A stretch of DNA of 64,000 bases, from NCBI GenBank assembly GCA_036397035.1, contig DASWJS010000018.1:1-64000 (forward strand). The letters are read 5' to 3'. A model generated the notes under the pieces. The model worked only from the letters and a program-made list of their open reading frames with translations, was not told the origin of the DNA and did no database searches. The stretch is from DASWJS01 sp036397035. GTDB taxonomy: Bacteria; Actinomycetota; AC-67. How positions within the stretch are numbered: the first letter of the stretch is position 1; every line of letters starts with the position of its first letter. The translations under genes and the position numbers were made by a program. Below are positions 40,554 to 49,573 of the stretch, in pieces.

Positions 40554-42008
40554 TCAGGAGGCGATGATGGTCCCCTTCATCCACGGGTGCGGCGTGCAGA
40601 AGTAGCGATAGGTGCCTGCCTCCTCGAAGGTGAGGCTGAACGACTCGGTCGCCTCGATGAACCCTGAATCGAACGCGTCGTCGTCTGCGGTGACGGTGTG
40701 CGCCTGCGCGTCATCGTTGGTCCACGTCACGGTTTCGCCGGCCTTGATCGTGACCTCGCGGGGGGTGAACGCTCGGGCCGCGTTGGCCGGATCCCATGCG
40801 CCTTCGGTGATCGACACCGCGGTGCCCACCGTCTGCCCACCGCCGTGGCCGTCGTCGGCGCGACCCGGCGGGTTGTTCGCTCCTGCCGCGTAGACCTCGT
40901 CGTTGGTGTCGCCGTCGGCGACGATGGCGCCCACGGCACCCTTGTGCAACGTGCGTGCGATTGCGTGATCAACGAGCAAGTACGTCCCCGGCACGTCGAT
41001 CGTAAGCTCGACCGCCGTCGCGCCGCCGGCGGGAACCATCGTGGTCTGCACGCTTTGGGCCGGCGCCGAGACCAGATCGCCCTCGCGGTAGACCCGGTCG
41101 AAAATCTCACCGATGACGTGGAACGACGAGATCAACTGCGGACCGGCGTTGCCGTACCAGATGCGCACCCGGTCGCCGACGCGGACCTTCGGCGAGTTGT
41201 CGCCCATCAGCGAGCCGACTGCTCCGTTGAGCACGACGTAGGTCGGCTCCTCGTTGTCGAGCTTGGCCACGTCAAGCGTCCTGACGCCGCCGCCTTTGGC
41301 GTAGAACTCCGACTGCACGACGTAGAGTTCTTCGTCGACCTCGGGAAGGCCGCCTTCCGGCTCGACGATCACATACCCGTACATGCCGTTGGCGATATGG
41401 GTTGGGATGTCCGGCGTCGCGCAGTGATACATGTAGATGCCGGGCGCGAGCGCACGCACCTCCACCGTCGCCGTCTGGCCGGGCGCGACGTTGAGCGCCG
41501 AGGCGCCGCCGCCGGGGCCGGTGGCGAAGTGGAAGTCGATGTTATGGGAGTGCTCGGCCTTCGCGTCGTTCGTCAGGCGCACCTCGATCAGGTCGCCGAC
41601 GCGGGCGCGCAGCAGCGGCCCGGGAGAAGCGCCCTCGAATCCCCACGCGGCGTAGCGGACGCCATTCGCCGGGTCGAGATTCTTCGTGAACTCGTTCGCG
41701 CTCCAGCTCACCACGATGCGGGCCTGGCCGGCGCGCTCGACGCGCGGTGGCACCGCCGGCGCATGGGTCCAGTTGACGCCTTCCTTCGCCTCGATCACCG
41801 GCAGCTCGGACTTCGGCGTCAGCCTCAGCGTGGCCGATCGGACTTCCGGGGTCGAGTCGCCTCCTCCAACGAGCGCTGCGGACGCCAGGACGGCAGTCAG
41901 GATCAGAAGCAAACCCATCGCGGCCCGCAACCCGTGGTGAGCGTGGAGTGGAAGGGAGGGCGAACCGTATTCGACGCGGGGCTTCGCTCTCCCCAGAGTT
42001 GTTGCCAT
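40554..42008 (-). CDS. nirK: copper nitrite reductase, AniA-like, with C-terminal cupredoxin domain
   Basis: A 484-residue enzyme that reduces nitrite to NO outside the membrane. An N-terminal hydrophobic anchor (about 29-48) is followed by the two-cupredoxin NirK core with all metal ligands: His155, Asp158, His160, His195-Cys196, His204, Met209, His297 and His348. The C-x7-H spacing and SSFHVIGEIFD fit the AniA-like class. An extra cupredoxin domain follows, with His437, Cys471, His474 and Met477, a type 1 copper site that could be a built-in electron donor. ATG 42008 follows GAGGAGG. Confidence 0.88.
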   Translation of the reverse strand: MATTLGRAKPRVEYGSPSLPLHAHHGLRAAMGLLLILTAVLASAALVGGGDSTPEVRSATLRLTPKSELPVIEAKEGVNWTHAPAVPPRVERAGQARIVVSWSANEFTKNLDPANGVRYAAWGFEGASPGPLLRARVGDLIEVRLTNDAKAEHSHNIDFHFATGPGGGASALNVAPGQTATVEVRALAPGIYMYHCATPDIPTHIANGMYGYVIVEPEGGLPEVDEELYVVQSEFYAKGGGVRTLDVAKLDNEEPTYVVLNGAVGSLMGDNSPKVRVGDRVRIWYGNAGPQLISSFHVIGEIFDRVYREGDLVSAPAQSVQTTMVPAGGATAVELTIDVPGTYLLVDHAIARTLHKGAVGAIVADGDTNDEVYAAGANNPPGRADDGHGGGQTVGTAVSITEGAWDPANAARAFTPREVTIKAGETVTWTNDDAQAHTVTADDDAFDSGFIEATESFSLTFEEAGTYRYFCTPHPWMKGTIIAS

Positions 42009-42155
42009 CGGATCCTCCTCGGTGGCGCTGGAACACGTTCGGGTTGATCGCGTTCGATCGAGGTAAGAGTCGCGGGTTGGGCGCTGCGGAGCCACGGGCG
42101 GATGGCCCGGCCGAGGAGGGCCAGTCGGCCCGGTGGTCAGGGGCTCTCCGGCTCG

Positions 42156-43238
42156 CTAGGTTCTCGCGCCGGCGGCTCGGCGCGCGATGTGGCCGGCGAT
42201 CCGCGCGGCATCGCGGCCGACGCCGTGGATCTGCTCGGAGGACTTGGCGTAGAGGAACTTGAGTCCGACGAAGTAGAGGCCGGGCTGGGACGCGACGATG
42301 CCCCGGTCGTGGTCCGGCTCCCGCGATCCGAGCACCGGAAGTTCGATCCAGGAGAAGCCGGGGTGGAACCCCGAGCACCAGATCACGTTGGCCACGTCGA
42401 GGCGACGGCCGTCTTCGAGCGTGGGGATCCCGTCTTCGACGGCGGTCGTTCGCGGGACCCGCTCGACGCCCGCTTCCGCCAGGTCCTTCGGCTTGACCCG
42501 GATGAGGGGATCGCCTTTGGCGAGCATCCGCGGCCGGGCCCTCCTTCCGATCGGTGTGCTGGTCGTGAGCACGCGGTGGAAGATGACCCGCCCGACGAAC
42601 GGCATCATCACGCGCGCGAGGGGGGTCCCCGGCCGGAAGGGCACACCACCGGTGTCCGGCCCTGACAGCCACACCTTTCGGCTCGCCGCCAGCTCGAAGG
42701 CCACCTCCGCACCGGAGTTGCCCGCCCCGACGATCAAGGCGTCGCCTTCCCGGAGCTGCCGGGGGTTGCGGTAGTCCGCGACGTGGAGCTGGACGATCTT
42801 CGGGTCGAGGTCCGCCGCGAACGCGGGCACGCGGGGCTGCTGCCAGGAGGACATGGCGACGACGACGTTGTCGGCGTCCACGCGACGGCCGCCCGCGATC
42901 GCCGTGAAGCCCTTCCCGTTTCGAGCCAGACGCTCCACACGGGCGCCGGTCCACACGGGCAGGTCGAACCGTCGCGCGTAGCTCTCGAGGTAGTCGGCGA
43001 ACTCGTCCTTCGTCGGCAGCGCCCAGCGAGGACCGGGGAAGCGCATCCCGGGCAAGCTGTTGAATCGGTTCGGCGTGAAGAGCCGCAGGGAGTCCCAGCG
43101 CGCGCGCCAGGCGTCTCCGACCCGATCGTGCGCGTCCACGATCAGAAACGGCAGCCCGTGCCGCGTGAGGTGGTACCCGACGGCCAGCCCCGCCTGGCCG
43201 CCCCCGATGACCAGCGTTTCCACGCGATGCGTGTCCAT
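42156..43238 (-). CDS. FAD-dependent NAD(P)-binding monooxygenase-like oxidoreductase
   Basis: A 360-residue flavoprotein with two Rossmann motifs: IGGGQAGLAVGYHL near the N-terminus for FAD and IVGAGNSGAEVAFEL in the middle for NAD(P)H. IWCSGFHPGFSWIEL near the end fits the CzcO/flavin monooxygenase group. The substrate is unknown. It lies directly upstream of nirK on the same strand, separated by 147 bases. Confidence 0.85.
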   Translation of the reverse strand: MDTHRVETLVIGGGQAGLAVGYHLTRHGLPFLIVDAHDRVGDAWRARWDSLRLFTPNRFNSLPGMRFPGPRWALPTKDEFADYLESYARRFDLPVWTGARVERLARNGKGFTAIAGGRRVDADNVVVAMSSWQQPRVPAFAADLDPKIVQLHVADYRNPRQLREGDALIVGAGNSGAEVAFELAASRKVWLSGPDTGGVPFRPGTPLARVMMPFVGRVIFHRVLTTSTPIGRRARPRMLAKGDPLIRVKPKDLAEAGVERVPRTTAVEDGIPTLEDGRRLDVANVIWCSGFHPGFSWIELPVLGSREPDHDRGIVASQPGLYFVGLKFLYAKSSEQIHGVGRDAARIAGHIARRAAGART

Positions 43239-43367
43239 GTCGCCCTCCCTCGCTCCTCGGCCGATGGTCCTGGCTTCGACCGTATGGAGGGCGCGGCGGC
43301 GGGGAAATCGGGAATCCTCCCCATATAGGCGCGGCTTGCCGCGCTCGTGGCGCGATCGGCGCTGGGC

Positions 43368-44972
43368 TCAGCGAGACGGGTGCGGCTCCGGCTGCGGTCC
43401 GGGCCGCCCCTGCGGGGGCAAGAGCCCGTGCTCCATCGCGAACAGCGTCGCGGCAGCCCGCGTCGAGACCCCGATCTTCCGGTAGGAGTTCTGGATGTGG
43501 CGATCGGCGGTCTTGGTCGAGATGCCGAGCTGCCGGGCGACCTGCTTCGTTTGCAAGCCCCGAGCCACGAGCCCCATGACCTCGGCCTCCCGCTCGGTCA
43601 GACCCGCGGGCCGCTCGATCTGAGGTGTTTCCTGCCCGGCGGCCTCGATGACGGCGGCGACCATCCTGGAGTCGAGCCGCCCGGCCCGCGCCTCCTCGCC
43701 CAGCTCTTCGGCCGCCGCCTTCGGTGGGAGCCCGCGGCGGTGCGGACGCGGCGCGCACATGGCGTGGAACGCGTCGGCGGCGGCCAGCAAGCGCACGCCT
43801 TCGGGGAGCGCGGCCGCGGCGAGCCTGCGGTGGTATCCGGTCCCGTCGAGCCGCTCGTGATGAGCGCACGCCGCGTCGGCGAGCGAGGCGAGGAATCCCG
43901 AGCGCAGCAGGACGCGCTCGGTGTGGTAGGGGTGGAGGCGCACCTGCTCCCATTCGTCGAGCGTCAGGCCCGCCGGTTTTTGCCAGATGCGCGGGCTGAC
44001 CGCCACCCGCCCGAGGTCGTGCACGAACGCGGTGCGCCGCACGTGCGCGACCTCCGAGGGATCCATGCCGCAGATGCGCGCCGCGGCGCTCGCCAACTCG
44101 GCGACGCCGCCCGAATGGCCGGAGAGGTCCGGCGACACCAGGTCGGCGAAGTCGCCGATCGCGGCGAGGGCTCGGTCCACGTCGGCGCTGTCCAGGGTGA
44201 GGCGGGGCTCGGGCTCGGCGGCAAGGGCCGCTTCCCATGCCGAGTCCGGCTCGTCCGCGGCGGCCATGATCTCCGGCGCGTCCTGGACGAAGCGGCGCGC
44301 GACTCGCGGGTCGAAGGCACGGCCGGATCGCCGGCGGACGACCTCGACGGCGTGATCGTCGCCCACGATCATCCGTTGGTACGCGGCGTCCCGGGCGACG
44401 TGCACGATTCGAAGCGGCAGGGATATCTCCTCGCCTTCGGCTCGCCTCAACAGCCCTTTGCCGTCCCAGCGCTCGGTGAGGTGGACGAACAACGTGTGCA
44501 CCTCGGGCGGGAGTCCGAGCCGCTTCGCCATCATCTCGGCGACCTCGCAGAGCGCGGCGAAGTGGGGCCTCATGAACCTCCCCGCCGGGACCACGCGCCT
44601 CGCGACCGCGTACGCGCGGCGGTGCGGGGGCTCGCCGGGCGCCGGCAGGGAGCGGATCAGGCCCGCGACCGCCTCCGCCGGCGAGCCGAACTGCACGGGC
44701 GTGACGTTGTCGGTCCGGCTTCCCGCGAAGATGCGACCGGCGACGTCAGAGTCGGTGGTGCACCCCGCGTACATCAGTAGCGACGTGTAGAAGGTCTGCG
44801 ACGTGGTCGCGGCATCCACGTCGAGCCGCTCGGCAAGCCTCATGGCCATCAGCGTGCCGCGCAGGCCGTGCTCGAACGGGAAGCCCATCCCGAGGTCGGT
44901 CGCAAGGCAGGCGGCGGCGATGATCTCCGCGGCTCGAACGGGCTCGTTCGCGGCGGAGCTTCCCCCCATCAC
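43368..44972 (-). CDS. HD-GYP-type phosphohydrolase domain protein with LuxR-type HTH
   Basis: A 534-residue regulator. An N-terminal half of unknown type is followed by an HD domain (FVHDLGRVAVSPRIW) and a HHERLDGTGYH stretch at the GYP position, where Pro is replaced by His. The C-terminal ~65 residues are a LuxR helix-turn-helix (LTEREAEVMGLVARGLQTKQVARQLG). It may link turnover of a cyclic nucleotide or similar signal to transcription. GTG 44972 lies 7 nt after a TACGCT box and has no Shine-Dalgarno sequence; an ATG follows immediately at 44969. Confidence 0.85.
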   Translation of the reverse strand: MMGGSSAANEPVRAAEIIAAACLATDLGMGFPFEHGLRGTLMAMRLAERLDVDAATTSQTFYTSLLMYAGCTTDSDVAGRIFAGSRTDNVTPVQFGSPAEAVAGLIRSLPAPGEPPHRRAYAVARRVVPAGRFMRPHFAALCEVAEMMAKRLGLPPEVHTLFVHLTERWDGKGLLRRAEGEEISLPLRIVHVARDAAYQRMIVGDDHAVEVVRRRSGRAFDPRVARRFVQDAPEIMAAADEPDSAWEAALAAEPEPRLTLDSADVDRALAAIGDFADLVSPDLSGHSGGVAELASAAARICGMDPSEVAHVRRTAFVHDLGRVAVSPRIWQKPAGLTLDEWEQVRLHPYHTERVLLRSGFLASLADAACAHHERLDGTGYHRRLAAAALPEGVRLLAAADAFHAMCAPRPHRRGLPPKAAAEELGEEARAGRLDSRMVAAVIEAAGQETPQIERPAGLTEREAEVMGLVARGLQTKQVARQLGISTKTADRHIQNSYRKIGVSTRAAATLFAMEHGLLPPQGRPGPQPEPHPSR

Positions 44973-44979
44973 TCGGGGC

Positions 44980-44985
44980 AGCGTA
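44980..44985 (-). promoter_or_regulatory. candidate -10 box of the HD/LuxR gene
   Basis: Minus-strand TACGCT lies 7 nt before the GTG start, consistent with leaderless expression. Confidence 0.35.
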
Positions 44986-45038
44986 CTTCAACGCGACGTG
45001 CGGCGGGAAGGGAAGGAAGGGCTGCTGACGCCCGCTTG

Positions 45039-45079
45039 GGGAACCGGCTGAGCGCGGTCGGGTCGCTCAGCCGGTTCCC
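45039..45079 (-). terminator. 16-bp perfect hairpin at the end of the FAD oxidase gene
   Basis: GGGAACCGGCTGAGCG and CGCTCAGCCGGTTCCC pair around a 9-nt loop. One arm encodes the last residues and stop of the oxidase on the minus strand, so the terminator is partly coding. Confidence 0.6.
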
Positions 45080-46461
45080 GGCGGGATGTTCGCGTTGAAC
45101 CGGAAGACGTTTGCGGGATCGAAGCGATCCTTCAACGCGGTCAGCCGCCGCAACGCGTCCGCGCCGTAGGCGGCCGCGAGACCTTCGGCTCCCTCGTCGG
45201 ACAGGAAGTTGACGTACGTGCCCGACCCGTGAGGGGCCATCGCCGCATGGGCGTCGCGCACCCACGCCTTGTGCGCGTCCCCCTGGTCGTCCGTTCGGGG
45301 CCACTGCGCGACGATGTTGACGTCGAACGCGGACGAGCGCCCGCGCGCCGCGCACGCGTCGTCGGGAACGCGCGCGACCGCTCCGCCCTTGGCGAACAGA
45401 GCGAACTGGTTGAACGGCGACGTGGCGGTGCCCACCCGGTCGACGAGCAGCTCGATCGCCGCGTCGGGCAGCGCCGGCAGCTCGTGCGACTTCCAGTAGT
45501 AGTGCATCCCGTGCGGGATGCCGATGTCCAGCATCGACTGGATGAACAGGTAGGGCACCATCTGGACGGCGTCGGCGAAGCTGCCGCCGATTGCGCGGAG
45601 CGGCGCGAGGGCCTGCGCGCCCGCCGCCGGCTCGCCGGTCCAGGTCGCGATGACCAGGATGGCGGGCTGCATGTAGCGCTCGGGCGGCCAGAACGGGATC
45701 GGCGGCGTTCGCCTCATCGCGGTGGTCAGACCCAGCTCGTCCGGTCCCTCCGCCTGGAGGTGTCGAACGGCGGCGAGCACGTCGGGCGCGTGCTCGATCG
45801 GCCAGGCGATCACGCCGGCGAGCACCAGCGGGCCGAGCGGATGGAGCGCGAACTCGAACGCCGTCGCGATGCCGAAGTTCCCGCCGCCGCCGCGCAACCC
45901 CCAGAACAGCTCGGGCTCGTCGTCGGCGTCCGCGCGGATCTGCTTGCCTTCGGCCGTCACGAGGTCGACCGCGGTGAGGTTGTCCACCGTCAGGCCGAAC
46001 CGGCGCATCAGGTGCCCGATCCCCCCGCCCAGCGTCAGCCCCGCGACGCCGGTGTGGCTGACGATCCCTCCGACCGTCGCAAGCCCGGCGGCCTGCGTCG
46101 CGCGGTCGACGTCCGCCCAGAGGGCGCCGCCGGCGACGCGCGCGGTCTTCGCTCCGGGCTCGACCGAGACTTCGCGCATCAGGGAGAGGTCGACCATGAT
46201 CGCTCCCTCGCCGACCGCGTGTCCCGCGACGGCGTGGCCGCCGCCCTTGACCGAGATCGGGAGATCCTGGTCGCGCGCGAAGCGGACCGCCTCCACGACG
46301 TCGTTCGGTCCCGCGCACCGCGCAATGAGAGCCGGCTTGCGGTCGATCTCGCCGTTCCAAACCCGTCGAGCGGCGTCGTAGCCTTCCGCTCCCTCGCGCA
46401 GCAGCGCACCGCTGAACCGTGCGCGCAGCGCCTCGACCGATGCGTCCTTCACACCCGCCAC
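45067..46461 (-). CDS. FAD-linked oxidase, berberine-bridge (BBE) type
   Basis: A 464-residue oxidoreductase of the PCMH/BBE family. The FAD domain contains VKGGGHAVAGHAV, whose His is the usual covalent flavin attachment site, and VAGLTLGGGIGHLMRRFGL. The C-terminus has the BBE-like segment RFDPANVFRFNANIPP. Family members oxidise sugars or alkaloid-like alcohols. The substrate is unknown. It is separated from the HD/LuxR gene by the hairpin. Confidence 0.87.
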   Translation of the reverse strand: MAGVKDASVEALRARFSGALLREGAEGYDAARRVWNGEIDRKPALIARCAGPNDVVEAVRFARDQDLPISVKGGGHAVAGHAVGEGAIMVDLSLMREVSVEPGAKTARVAGGALWADVDRATQAAGLATVGGIVSHTGVAGLTLGGGIGHLMRRFGLTVDNLTAVDLVTAEGKQIRADADDEPELFWGLRGGGGNFGIATAFEFALHPLGPLVLAGVIAWPIEHAPDVLAAVRHLQAEGPDELGLTTAMRRTPPIPFWPPERYMQPAILVIATWTGEPAAGAQALAPLRAIGGSFADAVQMVPYLFIQSMLDIGIPHGMHYYWKSHELPALPDAAIELLVDRVGTATSPFNQFALFAKGGAVARVPDDACAARGRSSAFDVNIVAQWPRTDDQGDAHKAWVRDAHAAMAPHGSGTYVNFLSDEGAEGLAAAYGADALRRLTALKDRFDPANVFRFNANIPPGTG

Positions 46462-46612
46462 CTCCCCCGCGTCGCGGCCCGTCGGGACCCGCGCGCCCGA
46501 TGGCCGCCCGATCCGTCGCCGAGGCCGAAGGGAGGCATCGTAGACCCGGCGACCGTTCCCGGTCGACCGTGCCCGCGCCGGAGGCGCGGCGGGGAAGGCG
46601 GCCGGCCGCTCG

Positions 46613-48076
46613 CTATTCCCAGACGCCGTTTTCGATCTGGACCACGTAGAACCCGCTGTTGCCGTCCGAGTACCAGATCTGCCGGCGGGCGACGTCGAAC
46701 GCGGGCTGCGACATGGCGTAGGAGCCTTGCGGGCCCTCGCCTTCGGTGCCGAGCTGCGTCGTCGTCGCGGGCTTGTTGAAGTAGGCGATCTCGATCGGCC
46801 GCTTCGGGTTGTGAATGTCGAACACCCGCAGTCCCGACAGGATGAACGAGCACGCGACGATGCCCGGGTTCACGGTGCGCGGCACGGAGCAGTAGTGCCC
46901 GGTGTACCCGGCCAGCGAGTTGGTCGAGTTCGGGTCCTGCGACTGCTGCCCGTCGTTTTGGTGGTCGGCGTTGTTCACCGCGAGCCGGATGTTGGACACG
47001 ACGCGGGGAGCGGCCGGGTCCTCGACGTCGATGATGCGCGCGGCCCCGACGTTGTCGCCGCTTCCGAACTCGTCGACCTCCACAAGGTAGTCGCGTCCGC
47101 CGATCGTGATCGGCAGGTTCGTCTGCGGGGTGCTGACGTGCGGCCACGTGAGGTGACTCACCACGCTCACCTGCGGGTTGAGCGTGCGCGCCTGGACCTG
47201 GCTGACGTCAAGGACGGTCAGACCCTTTGTCTCGCTTCCCGCCGGGTCGCCGGCCGCATCGGCGCCGTTGCGGGCGAGGTCGGCGAAGTACATCAGGTTG
47301 CCGTCCTCGCTGAGGTTCATGCCGTGGACGTTCCACTGCGTCGAGGTCCACACGATGCGCGGCGCGAGCGTGTTCGACGTGTCGATCGCGGTCAGCGTGT
47401 GACCGTAGAGCGAGCTTGCGTAGTAGGTCTTTCCGTCGGGCGCGAACGAGCCCTCGTGCCCGAGCACGCCCATCGGCAGCGACGCGCGCAGCTTCGGGTG
47501 CAGGCAATCCTTGCTGACGTCGTAGAGGTCGAACTGCCCGTGGTAGAAGGCCGGGTTCGCAAAGACCGCTCCCAGCAGGCCGCGCGCGGTGTTGAGGCTG
47601 AACGACTCGTGCGGGGACTGCATGGCGGGGCTCGACAGCGTCGCGGTGTGCACCGGGTTCGCCGGGTCGCTCATGTCCAGGACCCAGACGCCGGTGTCGG
47701 GCCCGGCCGCGGTCGAGTTCGCGGGGAACAGCAGCGTCGTGTCGTAGAACGCGCACACCTGGCCGGTCGAGTCGACGTACCGGTGAACGCGATAACCGCC
47801 CTGGCTGCCGGCGTTCGGTCCGTCGTCTCCGCCGATGTGGCTCACTTCCGACGCGTTGCACGTGTAGCCGAGCGCGGCCCGGCCGCTGTCGAAGTCGGCG
47901 AGCGGCACGCGGCCCTGCGTCGTCTCCGGCAGGTCGTTCGCGCCGCACGACCGGCCCGGCGTCGCCGAGAAGTCGAGCGCGGGATCCGTGGGGTCCGCTG
48001 CGGCGGTGCCGGCGGTGACGAGCGTCGCCGCCGCGACGATCAGGCTGAGCCAACGTCGAGTCGAACTGGATCTCAT
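46613..48076 (-). CDS. secreted LVIVD-repeat (beta-propeller-like) protein
   Basis: A 487-residue protein with a signal peptide (RRWLSLIVAAATLVTAGTAAA). The body has repeated 'name - verb - IDVxDPxxPxxV' style blades such as VWVLDMSDPANPVHT, ARIIDVEDPAAPRVV and LRVFDIHNPKRPIEI, as in LVIVD-repeat propellers. It is likely an extracellular binding or scaffold protein. GGAGGGGAACCG precedes the start on its strand. Confidence 0.8.
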   Translation of the reverse strand: MRSSSTRRWLSLIVAAATLVTAGTAAADPTDPALDFSATPGRSCGANDLPETTQGRVPLADFDSGRAALGYTCNASEVSHIGGDDGPNAGSQGGYRVHRYVDSTGQVCAFYDTTLLFPANSTAAGPDTGVWVLDMSDPANPVHTATLSSPAMQSPHESFSLNTARGLLGAVFANPAFYHGQFDLYDVSKDCLHPKLRASLPMGVLGHEGSFAPDGKTYYASSLYGHTLTAIDTSNTLAPRIVWTSTQWNVHGMNLSEDGNLMYFADLARNGADAAGDPAGSETKGLTVLDVSQVQARTLNPQVSVVSHLTWPHVSTPQTNLPITIGGRDYLVEVDEFGSGDNVGAARIIDVEDPAAPRVVSNIRLAVNNADHQNDGQQSQDPNSTNSLAGYTGHYCSVPRTVNPGIVACSFILSGLRVFDIHNPKRPIEIAYFNKPATTTQLGTEGEGPQGSYAMSQPAFDVARRQIWYSDGNSGFYVVQIENGVWE

Positions 48077-48192
48077 ATCGGTTCCCCTCCTGTATCAGTC
48101 CCGCGCCGCCGGTCGTCGTCCGGTCCGGCGAAGTACGTGATTGTAGGGGTGTGCCGTGAATGCGCAAATTCACAGGACAATTTGTACTACGG

Positions 48193-48240
48193 AGCCAGTG
48201 AGGCGATTAGCCAGTGAGGGGATTAGCCAGTGGGGAGATT
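48193..48240 (+). repeat. three tandem 16-bp repeats
   Basis: AGCCAGTGAGGCGATT, AGCCAGTGAGGGGATT and AGCCAGTGGGGAGATT follow one another without a gap between the LVIVD gene and the end of the Calx-beta gene. The last copy abuts the TAA stop of that gene. Purpose unknown. Confidence 0.85.
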
Positions 48241-48871
48241 AGGGAGTCGCGCGGCCCCGCGCGAACGCCAGGCCGCCTCCAGCCAGCGCGACCGCGACGA
48301 TGACGGCGAGGATCAGGGCGAGCGGGGGGCCGCCGCCCTCGTCGCCGCCGACGGGCATGGGCGGCGCGGGGGTCGTCGTCGCGGGCTCCGGCGTCTCGTC
48401 CTCGGTCTGCTCCGGCGTCGATTCGTCGTCGTCGCGGACGGTCACGGTCGCCGGCTCGGACGAGGGCGAGATGTTCCCGGACTGCGTGCCCGGGCTGAGC
48501 CGGACGGTGAAGGTTTCGTCCCGCTCGGCTCGGTCGTCGTCGACGATCGGGATGGTGACGGTCTCCCGGCGGTCGTCGCCGGCGGAGAACGTCAGCTCGC
48601 CGGAGCGCGCGCGGTAGTCGCGCCCGGCTCGGGCGGTGCCGTCCGCGGTCTCGTAGCGCACGCTGCCCGAGCAGGTCGGCTGCCCGCCCACCAGCTCGAC
48701 GACGAGCCGCACGCTGCCCGCGCCCTCCCCGACGGTCTGCTCGTCCTCGGTGAACGCGGCGATGTGGCACGCGGCGATCGCCGCGCGTGGACCGGCGATC
48801 AGTGAGACCGCGACCAGCGCCGCCACGAGGAGCCCCGCCGGTGCGCCTGCGAGGCGGTGCCGGTTGTCCAT
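48239..48871 (-). CDS. cell-surface Calx-beta domain protein
   Basis: A 210-residue protein: signal peptide to about residue 34, one Calx-beta domain (about 35-150; YETADGTARAGRDYRA, VPIVDDDRAERDETFTV-like core), a Thr/Pro/Glu linker, and a C-terminal membrane helix (ALILAVIVAVALAGGGLAFA) ending in basic residues. This is the plan of a membrane-anchored surface protein. Calx-beta domains bind calcium or mediate adhesion. Confidence 0.8.
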   Translation of the reverse strand: MDNRHRLAGAPAGLLVAALVAVSLIAGPRAAIAACHIAAFTEDEQTVGEGAGSVRLVVELVGGQPTCSGSVRYETADGTARAGRDYRARSGELTFSAGDDRRETVTIPIVDDDRAERDETFTVRLSPGTQSGNISPSSEPATVTVRDDDESTPEQTEDETPEPATTTPAPPMPVGGDEGGGPPLALILAVIVAVALAGGGLAFARGRATP

Positions 48872-48982
48872 CTGCCCCTCCCTCGGACGGCCGCCGGCGA
48901 TTGTAGACCCGGGACGGTCGCGCGCTCCACCGTGCAGGAACGCGGCTCACGGCGTCGAACCCTCGATCGAGGGGGAACGAGC

Positions 48983-49507
48983 GTGACGCGGAGGGGATGG
49001 AACCGCAGCCGGTTCGCCGGGCTGGCGTTGCTGGCGGGGCTCTCGCTGATGCCGGCCGCTGCGACCGCGGCGGAAAGCTGCAACGCGGGCCGCACGGAGC
49101 TGTATTGCGCGGAGGCGACCTCGGCTCCGGCCGTCGACTGCCACGTCACCCAGGCGACCTTCGCGTGCGAGTACGCGGCGCCGGCGCTTGCGGTGGGGTC
49201 GTCGGACTCGGCGTTGCCCGGCCAGCTCAGCGTCACCGTCGAGACCGAGGTTGGCGTCTGCGCGGGCGCGGGCCTCTGCAAGCTGACGGGGTACGAGGGC
49301 GCGTCCGGTCAGTGCACCTGGGGCCTCGACGGCCACGAGTGCGGCCTGGAGGTGCCGTTCGCCGAGTCCGAGAGCGGGCTGCTGGACGGGTGCCTGTACA
49401 CGTGGGTCTATCAGCGAGTGACGGCGCGCGCCGGTCTTCCGGGCTCGCCGGCCGGCTCGGTGACGAGCGGCGCGAACGCCGAGTCCACCTTCCACAACTG
49501 CGAATGA
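48983..49507 (+). CDS. secreted cysteine-rich protein of unknown function
   Basis: A 174-residue protein with a signal peptide (RFAGLALLAGLSLMPAAATA). The mature domain has about ten cysteines, suggesting a disulfide-bonded extracellular fold. I recognise no family. GTG 48983 has GAGGGGG 7 nt upstream. It is divergent from the Calx-beta gene. Confidence 0.65.
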   Translation: MTRRGWNRSRFAGLALLAGLSLMPAAATAAESCNAGRTELYCAEATSAPAVDCHVTQATFACEYAAPALAVGSSDSALPGQLSVTVETEVGVCAGAGLCKLTGYEGASGQCTWGLDGHECGLEVPFAESESGLLDGCLYTWVYQRVTARAGLPGSPAGSVTSGANAESTFHNCE

Positions 49508-49573
49508 TCGCGGCGCTCGCGGGCCGTCTCGTATGATGCGCGAGCACGACATTCGAGTGGGGGAGGGAACCAC

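Noticed and set aside
48193..48240. CRISPR array
   Set aside because: Repeats are 16 bp, directly adjacent and without spacers; no cas genes are nearby. No other CRISPR-like array was seen in the window.
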